NCBI GenBank assembly: GCA_002007465.1
Contig: LNAC01000018.1
Coordinates: 2,741,800-2,805,799, forward strand
Source of the DNA: Ailurus styani
Taxonomy: Eukaryota; Chordata; Mammalia; Carnivora; Ailuridae
DNA length: 64,000 nucleotides
Reading direction: 5' to 3'
A program made the translations under genes and the position numbers. A model generated the notes under the pieces. It worked only from the letters and a program-made list of their open reading frames with translations, made no database searches and was not told where the DNA came from. Below are positions 1 to 10,450 of the stretch, piece after piece (the stretch's first letter is position 1; every line of letters starts with the position of its first letter).

Positions 1-260
1 GGGCACGGCGCGGTCACAGCCCGAGTGGAAAGGCCGGCGCGGGGCGGGCGCGCCTGACAGCTGCCAGCCGGGGCGCCACACCCACCGCCCGCGCAGTCAC
101 TCGCGCCCTCCCGGGGTCCTCTAGCCCGCGGGCCACGCGCCGCGCCCGCCGCCTCCTGCAGCTCCCGGGCCTGCGCGCCCCAGGTAAGCGGCCGCACACC
201 TGCGCCCTGCGCCTGGCACCTGCGGCCCACGCTCGCCAAAGGGTACAGGAGGGAGGACGG
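1..260. promoter_or_regulatory. CpG-rich segment, probable edge of SKOR1 promoter CpG island
   Basis: Very GC-rich and dense in CpG (runs such as GGCGCGGGGCGGGCGCGCC and GCCGCGCCCGCCGCC). MAP2K5 is on the minus strand, and in mammals SKOR1 follows it on the same strand, so SKOR1 should lie left of this window with its promoter here. That is inference from gene order. No SKOR1 coding text (Ski/Sno or SAND-like domain) was found in the window. A strong plus-strand splice donor at 184 is noted in the findings. Confidence 0.5.
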
Positions 261-1019
261 GCCTGGGGCCGCAAAGTTTGCCTCCCAGGACAAAGTGGGG
301 AGGGCCCAGCACTCCCCGCCTATGGGCCAGGAGCTGTCTGGGCCAAAGCCGGATGACCCGGCTGAGGAAGGCTCTAGAGGAAGGGGCGCGAGGAAAGGCA
401 TCGCATTTTTGGGCCAAAGCAGTGGATCCCGAGAGTGGCCCCGGGGAGCCAGTTGGGTAACCAGAGGCCAGCTGGGGCAGAGATAAGGGTGTGGTCTATG
501 GGGGGGGCGGGGTAGCTGGGAAGGGGCAGAATCAACTTCGCCGCCGCTTCTGGTTTGGTTGGAAGGCGTCAGGACAGCTCCAGCCTGGGGAGGGACGACT
601 CCTTCACTAAGCAGTGGAATTGGATTTGGGCCACCCCTCCCCTTGGTTGCTTCCCCCCACCAACAGCGACCTGCCCAGGGTAGGAACTAAGTCATCCTTG
701 GGAGATACCGGGGGTCAACTACTTTCTAGGTGGCTGCTAGAATCCTGTCCAGCTCTCCTGCTAACTCAGTTTCCCCGTAGTAGGGGTTTAGCCCCCGGAT
801 GCTCCAGACACCCCTTGGCATCTTCTCTTTTTGCAAAGCTCCATTTCTCTCCTCCCTTCTCTGCCTGTAGGTTTCTGCCTTCACTATTGTTTTTCCCCAC
901 TACCCCTTTGGGTCACCGTGTTCTTCCTTTCAATCTCCGTCTCAACTTCATTTGAGTTACCAGTCTCACCCCCTCCCTATTTGTTCATACCCGGGCGCCC
1001 CCTCGGAACCCCCCCACGG
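261..1019. other. GC-rich non-coding stretch, nothing recognised
   Basis: Falls from GC-rich to pyrimidine-rich sequence. No repeat, exon or strong motif cluster is evident. Confidence 0.5.
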
Positions 1020-1112
1020 CATTACGTGTCCTTAATGGACACGTTAATTAAACTGTAATTAATCATACTGTCCAGCCTAAGTTTGAACAATTACCCTAAT
1101 CAAACAGAAGTT
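1020..1112. promoter_or_regulatory. Homeodomain-motif cluster with palindrome, candidate enhancer core
   Basis: AT-rich island in GC-rich surroundings. It has TTAATTAA, TGTAATTAATCAT, CAATTACC and TAATCAAAC in fewer than 70 bases, next to an inverted repeat with 8-base arms (ACGTGTCC / GGACACGT, 1024-1044). The TAAT-rich composition is typical of vertebrate developmental enhancers. Conservation was not tested. Confidence 0.45.
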
Positions 1113-3129
1113 AATAATGGCAGGGATGGCCCCGGGCGCGGCGGGCCGCCCGGGCAGGGGGCGCAGCGGCCACTGCGGCTACCGACGTTGGCAGCAGAGG
1201 CTAACGCAGCCCGTCCTTGGAACCCGAACGGAGCCATAAATCTTCCGCGGCCAGCGGCGCGGGGTTGCCCTCGCCCCCGCCCCCTCGTTTTCCCCTTCGC
1301 TCTGGGTTACAGACCCTCTCCCCTCCAGCATTCCGCCTGCTCTGGGGTTCGTCACTCCTCCTTCCACTCCTCCTTCGTCAGTCCACTTCTCTCCTCTCGT
1401 TTTTCTCTTCTCCCCTGGCTCCCAGGGACCCTGGGAGAATCCTCTGGGGGCGCGAATGGATTGCCCAGGCCTTGCCCTTGGAGAGAGGGGGTCCGGCCTG
1501 ACTCGTTTGTCACCTCCTCCCCTTGGGTAACATGTTATCCGAGACCTCAAAAACTACCCCCAAGTTTAAGGGCTCTGTCTGCTCTGCGGGGTCCCTTCTA
1601 GAGCGGCATCTTGCTCTTTCATCTCCCCCGCTTTCCGTCTTTCTCTCTCTTGGATCTCCTTGCCTTTTTCTCGTTTCTCTCAGCGCCTGCTCAGCCCTTT
1701 TCTCTGCTTCTGGTCCCTCCATCAATGCGTCTTTCCCAGGCTTTGCTCTGTCCCGTTCTTAACTCTACGTCTTTACCCTCCCCCAACCCGTTACACTTCC
1801 CTCCGAGGTAAACAGGAACCCATTTAAAGTCCCAGTCCGAGAGCCACCCCGAGCCTCCACCTGCTCATCCCCCTTCCCTCTGCCCGGCCTCCCCCATCCC
1901 ATAATTACAATCCCATTCGGTAATTAGTCTTAGGCTCCTAATGATTTTTTAAAAGGCATCTCAGAATTGGGTGTAGTAGTGACAACGATCGCAGAGCCCG
2001 GACGCCCCCGGGGTAGTGAGGAGGTGGGTGTGGAAAGAGGAGGGGCAACGCCTGCCTGTCCTGCCTCTATTGTACTGTGAGGGCCAACGGCGCCTTCGGG
2101 GCCGGCCTCTAGGGCGTTTCCGGCAGCCTGGCCCCGGGGCCCCCGGGGACTTTTCAGACAAAACTTCCCTCCCCGGTTGTGGCACTAAGGCTGTGCAGGG
2201 TCGCCCCTGCATCTCCGTTCAGCACCAAGCTGCAGACAGCTCCCTACACCCAAGACCGGCTTCGCAGAACCCACCCAACGCTCCATCCAGGGTCTGAGCT
2301 GGAGAAAGACTGAAGGCGCATGGAGAGAGCCTGGGGAGGTGACATCGCTCGCTCGGGGGGTAGTGGTCTCCGGTGAGTGGGTGTAGGGGGTGGGGTCTGG
2401 GCTCTGCTCTAGACCAGCATCCAGTTGGTTAGTATCACCACGAACTGCATTTTACAGTTGCACAGTCGGTTCTCACAAATGGCCGTGGGACAAGGTAGGG
2501 ATCATTTATTCCCATTTTTCAAGCAGGAAACTGAGGGTCAGGTAGTGAAAGCCACCCCATCCATGTTCCCCCAGGCAATAAGGGATGCAGACTGATCTCC
2601 CAGACGCCAAATGTGCCTTGCACGCTGCTGGTAGAACCTCGCTTAGTGAAGGGAAGATAAGGAATGTGCAGGACTGCGCAGCTCACCAGGAGCTTTTATT
2701 ATCACAAAACACTTCGTGCAGAGGGAAGAGGCCTAGCAAAGCCAGGTCACTTGCTTGGTAGGTTCGGCCAGCCAGTGCGGGGCAGCGCGGGGACTTGAAC
2801 TCAGTCCCCGCTCAGACTGGGGAGGGTGAGACCCGTCTTCCTCAGAGGGCGCTGTGGATCCTGCGGCCCAGTGCAGAGTCTGGGGAGCCCGCGGCACTCC
2901 ATGCCCTTGGTCTTTCTGACCCCCCTTAACGCGGATTCTCTCTTTTATCCATTGCGAGGTGGCACTGAGGTCGGAGGGCCGGACTCCGAGTCACGTGCTC
3001 CTCCCCCACCCCCCGCCGGGGCCGCTCTGCCTCCTCGTCCCCGGCGTCGCGTCCACGCGGCCGGGCGACCGGGAGCCCATTCCGGCTCCGGCACGGGCTG
3101 GGGCTGGGCGGCCGCGCCTCCTCCGCGAG
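1113..3129. other. GC-rich region upstream of inferred SKOR1, no gene seen
   Basis: Contains CpG-dense patches near 1125-1280, 2085-2160 and 2990-3130. A short AT island at 1898-1960 (CATAATTACAA, GGTAATTAGTC, CTAATGATTTTTTAAAAGG) may be regulatory. Open frames here lack any recognisable protein signature. Confidence 0.45.
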
Positions 3130-3460
3130 CACATATCTTTTACCAGTTGAATTAACGGCAGTTTTCGTCAGTTAATTAGGTTTAATTTACATAATTAGTA
3201 CAGTATAAAGAGGATTGGGGATAATCATGGGGTACGTAGCGCTTACTGTGTAAACACGTATTCTGAATTAAAAATCAGATGTAATTAAGGCGCGCAGGCC
3301 CTGTTTAGGCAGGGTTTTAATTGTAATGAATTTCTAATTAACACTCAATGATTGCCAAATGCAAAGGGCTGTAAAATTTTCTTGTAGTTTTGCTAATTTA
3401 TTGTTTACTTAATATCTGGATATTAATCCGACGGCCAGATAGACCCGAACCCCCGCGCGG
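3130..3460. promoter_or_regulatory. AT-rich candidate conserved non-coding element
   Basis: About 330 bases, sharply bounded by GC-rich DNA on both sides and free of repeats. It is dense in homeodomain and forkhead cores: GTTAATTAGG, TTACATAATTAG, TGTAAACA, GTAATTAAGG, TTCTAATTAACAC, TTGTTTACTTAATA. This sharp composition island near a developmental gene is the usual look of an ultraconserved enhancer. The function is inference. Confidence 0.55.
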
Positions 3461-3769
3461 CGGCCCCGGCCCCAGCCAGTGAAGGTGGTTGGGCGGGGCC
3501 TGCTGGGCCGCAGAGAGCAGTGCTGAGGTTGCCGGAGAGGCAGGGGCCCCAGAATCCTAGCGAATGTGTTCAGAGCCAGGGACCCACCTCACTCCGGATG
3601 TGGCCAGGAAGCCTGAGGAGGGCGGGGACTTGCCGGAGGCTGCACACTCTGGGCTTCTGTCGGCCAGACCTGGCTCTTTGGAATCAGAGGCCAGGCCAGC
3701 GCTCCTCCCAGCCGAAGACTTCCAGCTCCTGGTCATGGGAAAGAGCAAGGGAAGTTGAGGCCCAGAGCC

Positions 3770-3895
3770 AGTTCTTCCATTCACCACTTGAGTGACGTGG
3801 ACCTTCACATGGCTTCAGTATCTTTCTGCATCTGTAAGATGGGTACACTGGCCAGCACCTTTTGAGAGTGAAGGATTGACCCACTCGGGAGGCTC
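3770..3895 (+). repeat. MIR SINE fragment
   Basis: Follows the MIR order: 'cttcagtatctttctgcatctgtaa' type core then GATGGGTACACTGGCCAGCACC and a GTGAAGGATTGA tail-side segment. Diverged. Confidence 0.5.
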
Positions 3896-3914
3896 ATCTC
3901 TCTTCTGGAGCCCT

Positions 3915-3943
3915 GGGGGTGGGGGGCGTGGGGGGCTGGGGGG
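3915..3943 (+). other. Potential G-quadruplex tract
   Basis: Four runs of five to six G (GGGGG, GGGGGG, GGGGGG, GGGGGG) separated by one to three bases on the plus strand, fitting the standard intramolecular G4 pattern. Confidence 0.6.
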
Positions 3944-4499
3944 TGTGTGGAACATGAGTGCCTGTGCTTGAATGTAGATCCCAGAGCCAAGAGGCTTTGG
4001 GAAAGGTTCAAAAGTCCTAAGGCCTGATTCTGTTTATCCTGGGGTTTGCTCTGCCCTTGAGGAAGCAGGTTAGGCTGGAAGGGCCTGAGTGTGGATCCCA
4101 GGACCAGATTTCGTTGCCTCAACCAGACATAGAAGCCTCCCAGACCTGAGCAGAGGTATATGGAAAGAGGGTGGGTGAGTAGCTGGGCTGGCCCCAGAGC
4201 TTCCTCTCCCTCCAGATTTCTAGTTTGTGTCCCTGCTCATATCCCAGCTCCCCTCCCCCCCAATAGCTCCCCTCTGGTCATTGCCAGCAGAGCCACAAGC
4301 CTCTTTCCAAGGTCCTTGGCCTGGGAACTCTGTGGGCATGTAGAAGCTTCCTACTGACCCAAAGAAATACACCAAGAAAATTCAATGGGACCTGGAGACT
4401 TCTGACCCACAGAGCAGGCTGGCTTCACTTCTCTTTCCAGTGTCTGCCTCTCAGACGTCTCAGAGCATTCTCCTGGTCACAGCGCCTCCTCTAAGCCTG
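3944..4499. other. Intergenic stretch, nothing recognised
   Basis: No repeat body, exon or motif cluster seen. Confidence 0.4.
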
Positions 4500-4712
4500 C
4501 CTGCTTCCCTGGGCCTGCATCCCTCTGTCTCCTACTGTTTTGTTTTCACCATTAGATTGCTCACCGGTTAATACTTCCCAACTAGTTATTTATTTGTATG
4601 TTCTGATTCTCTCACTGGAATGTTTTATTTGCTATTGTATTCCCAGGGGCTTAAAACAGGGTCCAGCATACAGTAGGTACTCACCGTATTTGTTGATTAA
4701 ATGAGTGAACAG
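4500..4712 (+). repeat. L2 LINE 3' end
   Basis: Typical L2 ending: 'cactggaatgttttatttgctattgta' then CCCAGGGGCTTAAAACAGGGTCCAGCA, CAGTAGGTACTCACC and TTTGTTGATTAAATGAGTGA. Confidence 0.7.
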
Positions 4713-4942
4713 CATTTGAACGTAGAGGCTGTGAGCCGCAGCCCAGGTCCCAGTTGACTTGCTGGTCATAATGGTTGAATGGCACCCTTGGTGTCTAGTA
4801 GCCAATTGGTTCGCAAGAGTAAAAGGTTCTGTGCTCACCGATGAAGTCTAGGAGATCCTGGGATTCCCGCCATCCTCACAGGTTCAGGCAAGGCTGTTCA
4901 GGTAGAGCCCCTAAAGCCTTGCTCTCTTGGAAGGTGGGGACA

Positions 4943-5164
4943 GGGGTGCCCAAGTGGCTCAGTCGGCTACATATCTGACTATTGGTTTCAGAGCAGGTCA
5001 GGGTCCTGAGATCAGCCCTGCCTCCTGAGATCGAGCCCCACCTTGGGCACCTCCTCAGGGTAGAGTCTGTTTGAGATTCTCTCTTCCTCTCCCTTTGCCC
5101 TTCCCTTGGCACACACTCTTTCTCATTCTCCAAAATAAATCAATAAAATCTTTTTTAAAAAAGA
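4943..5164 (+). repeat. SINEC (Carnivora tRNA-derived SINE), older copy
   Basis: Head GGGGTGCCCAAGTGGCTCAGTCGG, the CAGGGTCCTGAGATC motif, a CT-rich middle and an AAATAAATCAATAAAATCTTTTTT tail. Diverged from the young consensus, with a partial internal duplication around the GAGATC motif. Confidence 0.8.
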
Positions 5165-5292
5165 AGGCGGCAGGGACAGGCTCTGGAAGGCAGGTGCAGG
5201 AGCAGCTGGCAGACTTGCTGAGCTCTCCTTGGTTGTAAGGGCTTCCTTCCCAGGGCCTCTTTCCATTCGGCATGGTGGGGGACAGCTGGAAA

Positions 5293-5440
5293 GAGGACAG
5301 ACTCTGGAGCCAGTGAGACCTGGGTTCAAATCTCGGTTATGCTCTGAGTCTTCAAACCTGCATCAGTAGTGTAGTCATATGGGTGTTACAGTGACGTTAT
5401 AATGATTAAATAACCTGCTGCATGTGTGGCACATAGCCAG
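5293..5440 (+). repeat. MIR SINE fragment
   Basis: Starts with the MIR head-like GACTCTGGAGCCAGTGAGACC, then GGGTTCAAATCTCGG, and ends with TAATGATTAAATAA and TGGCACATAGCCAGG. Confidence 0.65.
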
Positions 5441-5639
5441 GTCTGGGGCTAGAGTGAGGTGTCTAGAGTGCAAAATTTAAGGAGACATTTTCTTTCTGGG
5501 TCCTGAAAATCCTTCCCCTGGTCTCACCCTGCACAAAGCCCATGACAGAGTGGATGCTCAGCATATGTGAGTTTTCCCCTCCTCGACAGCCTCAGATCAC
5601 TTCCAGACAGCTGCCCAAATATTGGTGGAGTCCAGTTGC

Positions 5640-7175
5640 TGGGATGGGTCAAGCTTTACTAAGGTGTAATTCACGTACTCACCTATTTGAAGTGTACAAT
5701 TCAATGGTTTTTGTATATTCAAAGAGCTTTGCAACCATCACTCTTAGAACATATTTCTCACCCCAAAGAAAAACCTTTTACCCATTAGCTATCACCCCAC
5801 AGCTCCCCACCCTCCCAGCCCTAAGCAACTACTACTTTCTGCTTCTACATATTTTCCAATTCTGAACATTTTCTTTAAATGGAAACACACAATATGTGGT
5901 CTTTTGTGACCGGCTTCTTTCATTTCACATAATGTTTTTAAGCTTTATCCATGTTGTAGCATGGATCAGTGCTTTATTCCTTTTTATTGCCAAATAATAT
6001 ACCTTTGTATTGGTATCCCTAATTTGTTTGGGTTGTTTCCATTTCTGGGCTATTATGAATGAGGCTGGTATGAACATTCATGTGCAAATTTTTGTGTGGT
6101 TGTATGTTTTATTTTGTGTGTGTATGGATGTGTATGGTTGTATGTTCTCTTGAATATACACCTAAGTGTAGAATTGCTCGGTCGTTTAATAACTCTACAC
6201 TTAACCTCTTAAGAAACCATCAGACTTTTTCCAAAGCACTGCACTATTTTACATTCTACCAGCAACGTATGAGGGTTCTGGTTTTTCCACATCCTTGACA
6301 ACACCTATTATCACTTACTATTATTTTTAATAGTATAGTCTATTTTTAATAGTAACTTTATTTATTTATTTATTTATGGCATGCCAACATGTGTGTCAGG
6401 GGGAAGGGCAGAGGGGGAGAATCTCAAGCAGGCTCCCTGCCGAGCGCAGAGCTCGGTGTCACGACTCTGAGATCAGGGTCCTAGATCACCACTTGAGCCA
6501 AAACCAAGAGTCAGACATTCCACTGACTGGGCCACCAGGTGCCCCATCATCTCTTTTTATTATAGCTATCTTAGTGGGTGCGAAACAGTATCTCATTGTG
6601 GTTTTGACTTGTATTTCTCTGATGACTAGTGGTTTTGAGCATCTTTTCATTGCTTATTAGCCACTTGTACGTCTTCTTTGGAGACATGTTTGTTCAAATC
6701 CGTTCCTCACTTTTTCAATTGGGTTATTTCTAGTTTCATTATTGAGTTGAAAGAGTTCTTAATATATTCTAGGCACAAGTCTCTTGTGAGATACAGGTTT
6801 GGCAGATATCTTCCATGAGTTGTCTTTCCACTTTCTTAAGGGTGTCCTTTAAAGCACCTAAGCTTTTATTTTTGATGACACCCAATTTATTGATTTTATT
6901 ATTTTGCTGCTTGGGCTTTTGGCGTCATATCTAAGAGCTTTGCCAAACCCAAGGTCATAAGATTTACACCTACCATTTTCTTCTGAGCCTTATAGTCTTA
7001 GCTCTTAGATTTAGGGCTATGACCAATTTAGAGGTAATTTTTTGTGTGTGATGTGAGGTAGGGATCTAACTTCATTCTTTGGCATATGGATATCTGGTTG
7101 TCCCAGGACTATTTGCTGAAAAGATGACTGTCTCCCCATTAAATTGTCTTGGCACCCTACTGGCTTTCCTGGTTG
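5640..7175 (-). repeat. Old L1 LINE 3' fragment (antisense), interrupted by a SINE
   Basis: Plus-strand text is the reverse of the 3' part of ORF2 and 3' UTR of an old mammalian L1. It has GTGTACAATTCAATGG, GGGTTGTTTCCATTTCTGGC, TATCTCATTGTGGTTTTGAC, GAGCATCTTTTCATTGC, and ends near AAATTGTCTTGGCACCC. No intact reading frame. A SINEC is nested at 6345-6545. Confidence 0.85.
6345..6545 (-). repeat. SINEC, minus strand, nested in L1
   Basis: Reverse-oriented SINE: ACTTTATTTATTTATTTATTTATGG, purine-rich middle, CAAGCAGGCTCCCTGCCGAGC, then GCCACCAGGTGCCCC at the head end. The L1 text resumes at once on either side, so the SINE is younger. Confidence 0.85.
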
Positions 7176-7524
7176 GGAGAAATGATTATCTTTCTTTCCC
7201 CAGGAGAGATGGTACCTCCCCAGAGAAAGGCCCACTCAGTCTCCTCCCTCTGCAGATGCAAATGGAAGTTCACCACAGTCACTCAGGAATTAGGAACCAG
7301 TCATTCTCCAGCAAATGTCACTGAGTCTTTCCCCTTTTCCCATCGACAATTCACTTCTCCCATCTGCCTTCTGGTGTGTGTGGCACGTGCCTCTTTTACT
7401 ACATCGGGCTGGATGGAGTGACGACGGGGTGTTTGGTCTCTCTCTGTTACTGTCTCGGAGTAAGAGTCCTAAGAGAACATAGCCGGCACCTCACAGGGAG
7501 CAGCTGTTGCTGAGGAAGCAGCCT

Positions 7525-7727
7525 GCACTTCAGGCAGGTATGGGTGTAAATCTTAGGGCTTTGGCTGTGAGGCTTGGGGAAAATCACCTCGCCTCTCTGA
7601 ACCTCAGCTTTCTCAACTGTAAACAGCACGCTGGCATCATAGGTCTGTTGGGAGAACTAACGGAGATGAAATACGCCAAGTGCCCAGCACCGAGCCTGGC
7701 ACAAGGTGGGGGCTCAAGTTTCTTTAG
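7525..7727 (+). repeat. MIR SINE
   Basis: Long MIR match: GGTGTAAATCTTAGGG, CTTGGGGAAAATCACC, CTCTCTGAACCTCAGCTTTC, CAACTGTAAA, then GTTGGGAGAACTAACGGAGATGA and AGCACCGAGCCTGGCACAAGG. Confidence 0.75.
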
Positions 7728-7799
7728 CTAGTACCACTGGAAATGGGAAAGTGCCCCTGCTCCCACCGCACGGCTGCCTCCCCAGCCCTCATCCTCTGG

Positions 7800-7980
7800 C
7801 CCTTTGCCCTGCTTTATTTCTTCACAGCCTTTGTCCTCACCTGAAGTTACGGTATTCTTTCTTGTCTGCCTCCCCTGCTGGAACGTGAGCTCTGGAGTGC
7901 AGGGGCTTGCCTTGCTCCCCCCTGCATCCCTAGCTCCTGGCACACATGAGATGCTGAGGAAGTAGCTGATGAATAACAGT
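7800..7980 (+). repeat. L2 LINE 3' end fragment
   Basis: TGCTGGAACGTGAGCTCTGG, GCATCCCTAGCTCCTGGCAC and GAGATGCTGAGGAAGTAGC...GATGAAT correspond to the L2 terminal segment. Confidence 0.6.
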
Positions 7981-8184
7981 GTCTCCGGTGCCTGCAGTGG
8001 GTCCTGCCGAGAGGCCCCGGGGTGTCCCCCGTACCAGCTGGTGCCCAGGATGGCTGAGGTCCTGAAAGGGCCCAGCTTCCAAGGCTCAAGGAGGGGAGTG
8101 GAGCTGGAGATCCAAGGTAGCCTGGCTCTTGAAGAATGGGGGTTGGTGGTGCTGGGTGCCTGGTGCCGGGAGCTAACAAAGGAG

Positions 8185-8636
8185 CACACTGTTTTAAAAC
8201 AGCACAGATTCATTATTTTATGATTTTTGGAGACCAGAAGTTGGAAGTGGGTCTCACAAGGCTAAAAGCAAGGAGCTAGCAGGGTTGTGTTCCTTCTGGA
8301 GACTCTAGGGAAAATCCATTTCCTTGCCTTTTCCAGCTTCTAGAGGCCACTTATATCCCTTGGCTCCTGGCTCCTTCCTCCATCTTCAAAGCCAGCAGCC
8401 TCAGAGCCTTAAATCTGCCTCTGCCTCTCCTCTCCTGCCTCCTCTCCGGCTCTCAGGGGCCCCTGTGACCGCACTGGGCTGACTTGGATAATCTGGGTTA
8501 ATCTTAATTTAAGATTAGTTAGAGGACAGATGATTAGCAACCTTAATTAGCCATGTCACATAATATATCCATCGTTTCTGGGTATCAGGATGTCAGTTTC
8601 TTTGGGGGGCTTTCTCTTATTTTGCCTCCTACAGAT
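8185..8636 (-). repeat. MLT1-type MaLR LTR, minus strand
   Basis: Plus strand reads TTTTAAAACAGCACAGATTC, GAGACCAGAAGTTGG, AGTGGGTCTCACAAGGCT, TCCTTGCCTTTTCCAGCTTC, ATCTTCAAAGCCAGCAGCC, then GGATGTCAGTTTCTTTGGGG. This is the reverse of the MLT1-like solitary LTR. There is no internal retroviral region. Confidence 0.75.
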
Positions 8637-8784
8637 GGAGGGAGGCGGACAAAAAGTGAGGAGTCACAGAACTGAGGATTGTTTGTGTGGGGGTGTGTTA
8701 AGTGGGGTCGGGGTGGGTAGGGACATGACCTACCTGTCCTGGTCAGCATCAAGGATGATTCAATAGTGACACCAAGAACCCAGG

Positions 8785-8950
8785 AAGTGGGTACTGTCAT
8801 TACCCCATTTGACCAATGAAGGAACTGAGGCTTGGAGAGGCTAGGCAGACTGCCCGCAGTCACACAGTCAGTCGGTGGAAGAGCCAGGACTTGGGCCCAG
8901 GTCTGTGTGACCCCAGTCCCATTCCTTCCATTGCTACATTCCACCTTCTC
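8785..8950 (-). repeat. MIR SINE fragment
   Basis: Reverse MIR: ACCCCATTTGACCAATGAAGG, ACTGAGGCTTGGAGAGGC, GCAGTCACACAGTCAGTCGG, AAGAGCCAGGACTTGGGCCC. Confidence 0.7.
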
Positions 8951-9934
8951 CCCCACTGGGTTGCCAGAAAGGGACCCTGGAGGCCACGTGGTAGAGGAGA
9001 AGGGCTCTGTGTGCATGTCAGGAGACTCCCATTGAAGACTGCTTCTCTCACTGCCTTACTGACCAAGGGATTTAAAATATATGTTTTTTAATTACTATAA
9101 AAATAAGGAAACTGAAGAGCACCTACGCCCCATGCCTCCACAGCATCTATTAAGATCTTGTTCCAGAAGGCAGGAGGACCAGGCCTCTTCACTGAGTTCG
9201 CCGTAGCCCTGCCCTTCCCCCTCCATTTATTTATCTGCTACAGCCCCCCACCCCCACCCCCAAGCATCTCTCCTGACTGCTGCTGCTGCCCCTGCTCCTA
9301 CCTTCCTGGGCTCTCACCAGAATGATGCAGACAGATGGTGTAAGAAAACAGATCAGGATAGCACAGCAAGGATGGACCAGGGCTCTGGGGCCACAGGTGG
9401 ACTAGTGTGTCCACCTCCCTACCCCAGCCCTCCCACCCTCCCCAGAACTGCATTTCAGCCGTGGAGGATGAGTCGGCATTAGAAGACAAAGGGTGGCTGG
9501 GAAAGGTTTCGGGGCTGAGGGAACAGCCTATGCAATAGCTTGGCTCACTCGGGGAGCAGAGCACTACCTCCTGTGATGGAAACCCAGAGCGGGAGACAGA
9601 ACAGAGGTGGGCTAATCACGCTCTGCCCTTGCAGGGGTGCCGGGAGGGCCAGATGAGGGCCAGATGAAGCGAGGCTGAAGGCAGCTTGCAGGGCCCAGCG
9701 GATGCTGCAACAAAGTACTATTTTGTTTCTTTCTCAGAACGAAAGTGATCTGGACCCGGGAACTCTGGGTTACCCCTGTTTCCTCTTTTTCCATCCTGCC
9801 GCCCTTGCTGCTTTTCCCAGCGCGTACCCCCACAGCCTTCCCTACTACCACCCTCCCCACCGAAAAGGGGGGGGGGATAAAAAGCATATCCCTTGGAAGA
9901 ACCTGCGGCCCAGCCTGACTCCCCCCGCCTGAAT
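8951..9934. other. Intergenic stretch, nothing recognised
   Basis: Mixed-composition single-copy-looking DNA with a C-run near 9245-9265 and a G-run at 9867-9876. No gene or clear repeat. Confidence 0.4.
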
Positions 9935-10320
9935 GCCTTTAACTAAGTCTGTGGACAGGAGAGACTTTTTATCCCTTGCAAGTTAATGCGAACTGTTAGG
10001 GAGATAAATACATGACAGGGCTGCCGATGGACTGTTGGGCTCAAAGGAGGGAGATTTGTCTCACTTTAGAAGAAGGACCTGGAGGGCTCAGCCCCATCGA
10101 CTCGTTCATTGTGCTGTTATCTGCCAGAGAGGTGGTGACACCATAGCAATTAAGACAAACTTTAGTCTCTAAGTTCGTGCCTGCAATCTCTGGCTTCAAA
10201 ACAAGACAAATGATACCGCCAAGGGAGGAAACAAAGTCTTTTTCAGACTCTGTCCAAAGTCACAGCAAATATTTGTAGTTGTTCAGCAGAAAATTTGTCA
10301 TTATGAGGCTCGGGCTCCGC
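9935..10320. promoter_or_regulatory. Candidate conserved non-coding element next to the gap
   Basis: About 380 bases of balanced, repeat-free sequence with motif-like text: GCAAGTTAATGCG, ATAGCAATTAAGACAAAC, AAACAAGACAAATGATACC, GGAAACAAAGTCTTTTTC, AAAATTTGTCATTATGAGG. It differs from the degraded intergenic DNA around it. The assembly gap cuts off its right side. The function is inference. Confidence 0.35.
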
Positions 10321-10351
10321 AGTCCCTGCCCCCCGCCCCGGACTACCGCTC

Positions 10352-10450
10352 NNNNNNNNNNNNNNNNNNNNNNNNNNNNNNNNNNNNNNNNNNNNNNNNN
10401 NNNNNNNNNNNNNNNNNNNNNNNNNNNNNNNNNNNNNNNNNNNNNNNNNN
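10352..10450. other. Assembly gap (99 N)
   Basis: A run of N flanked by C-rich sequence (CCCCCCGCCCCGG on the left, CCCACACCCCTGCCCCCCGG on the right). Probably a GC-rich or low-complexity tract that did not assemble. Its true length is unknown. Confidence 0.95.

Noticed and set aside
1..3500. SKOR1 coding exon
   Set aside because: Looked for the SKOR1 N-terminal and Ski/Sno-like text on the minus strand and did not find it; only promoter-like and enhancer-like DNA is visible.
8185..8636. Endogenous retrovirus with coding capacity
   Set aside because: Only a solitary, diverged MLT1-type LTR; no gag, pol or env-like text on either side.
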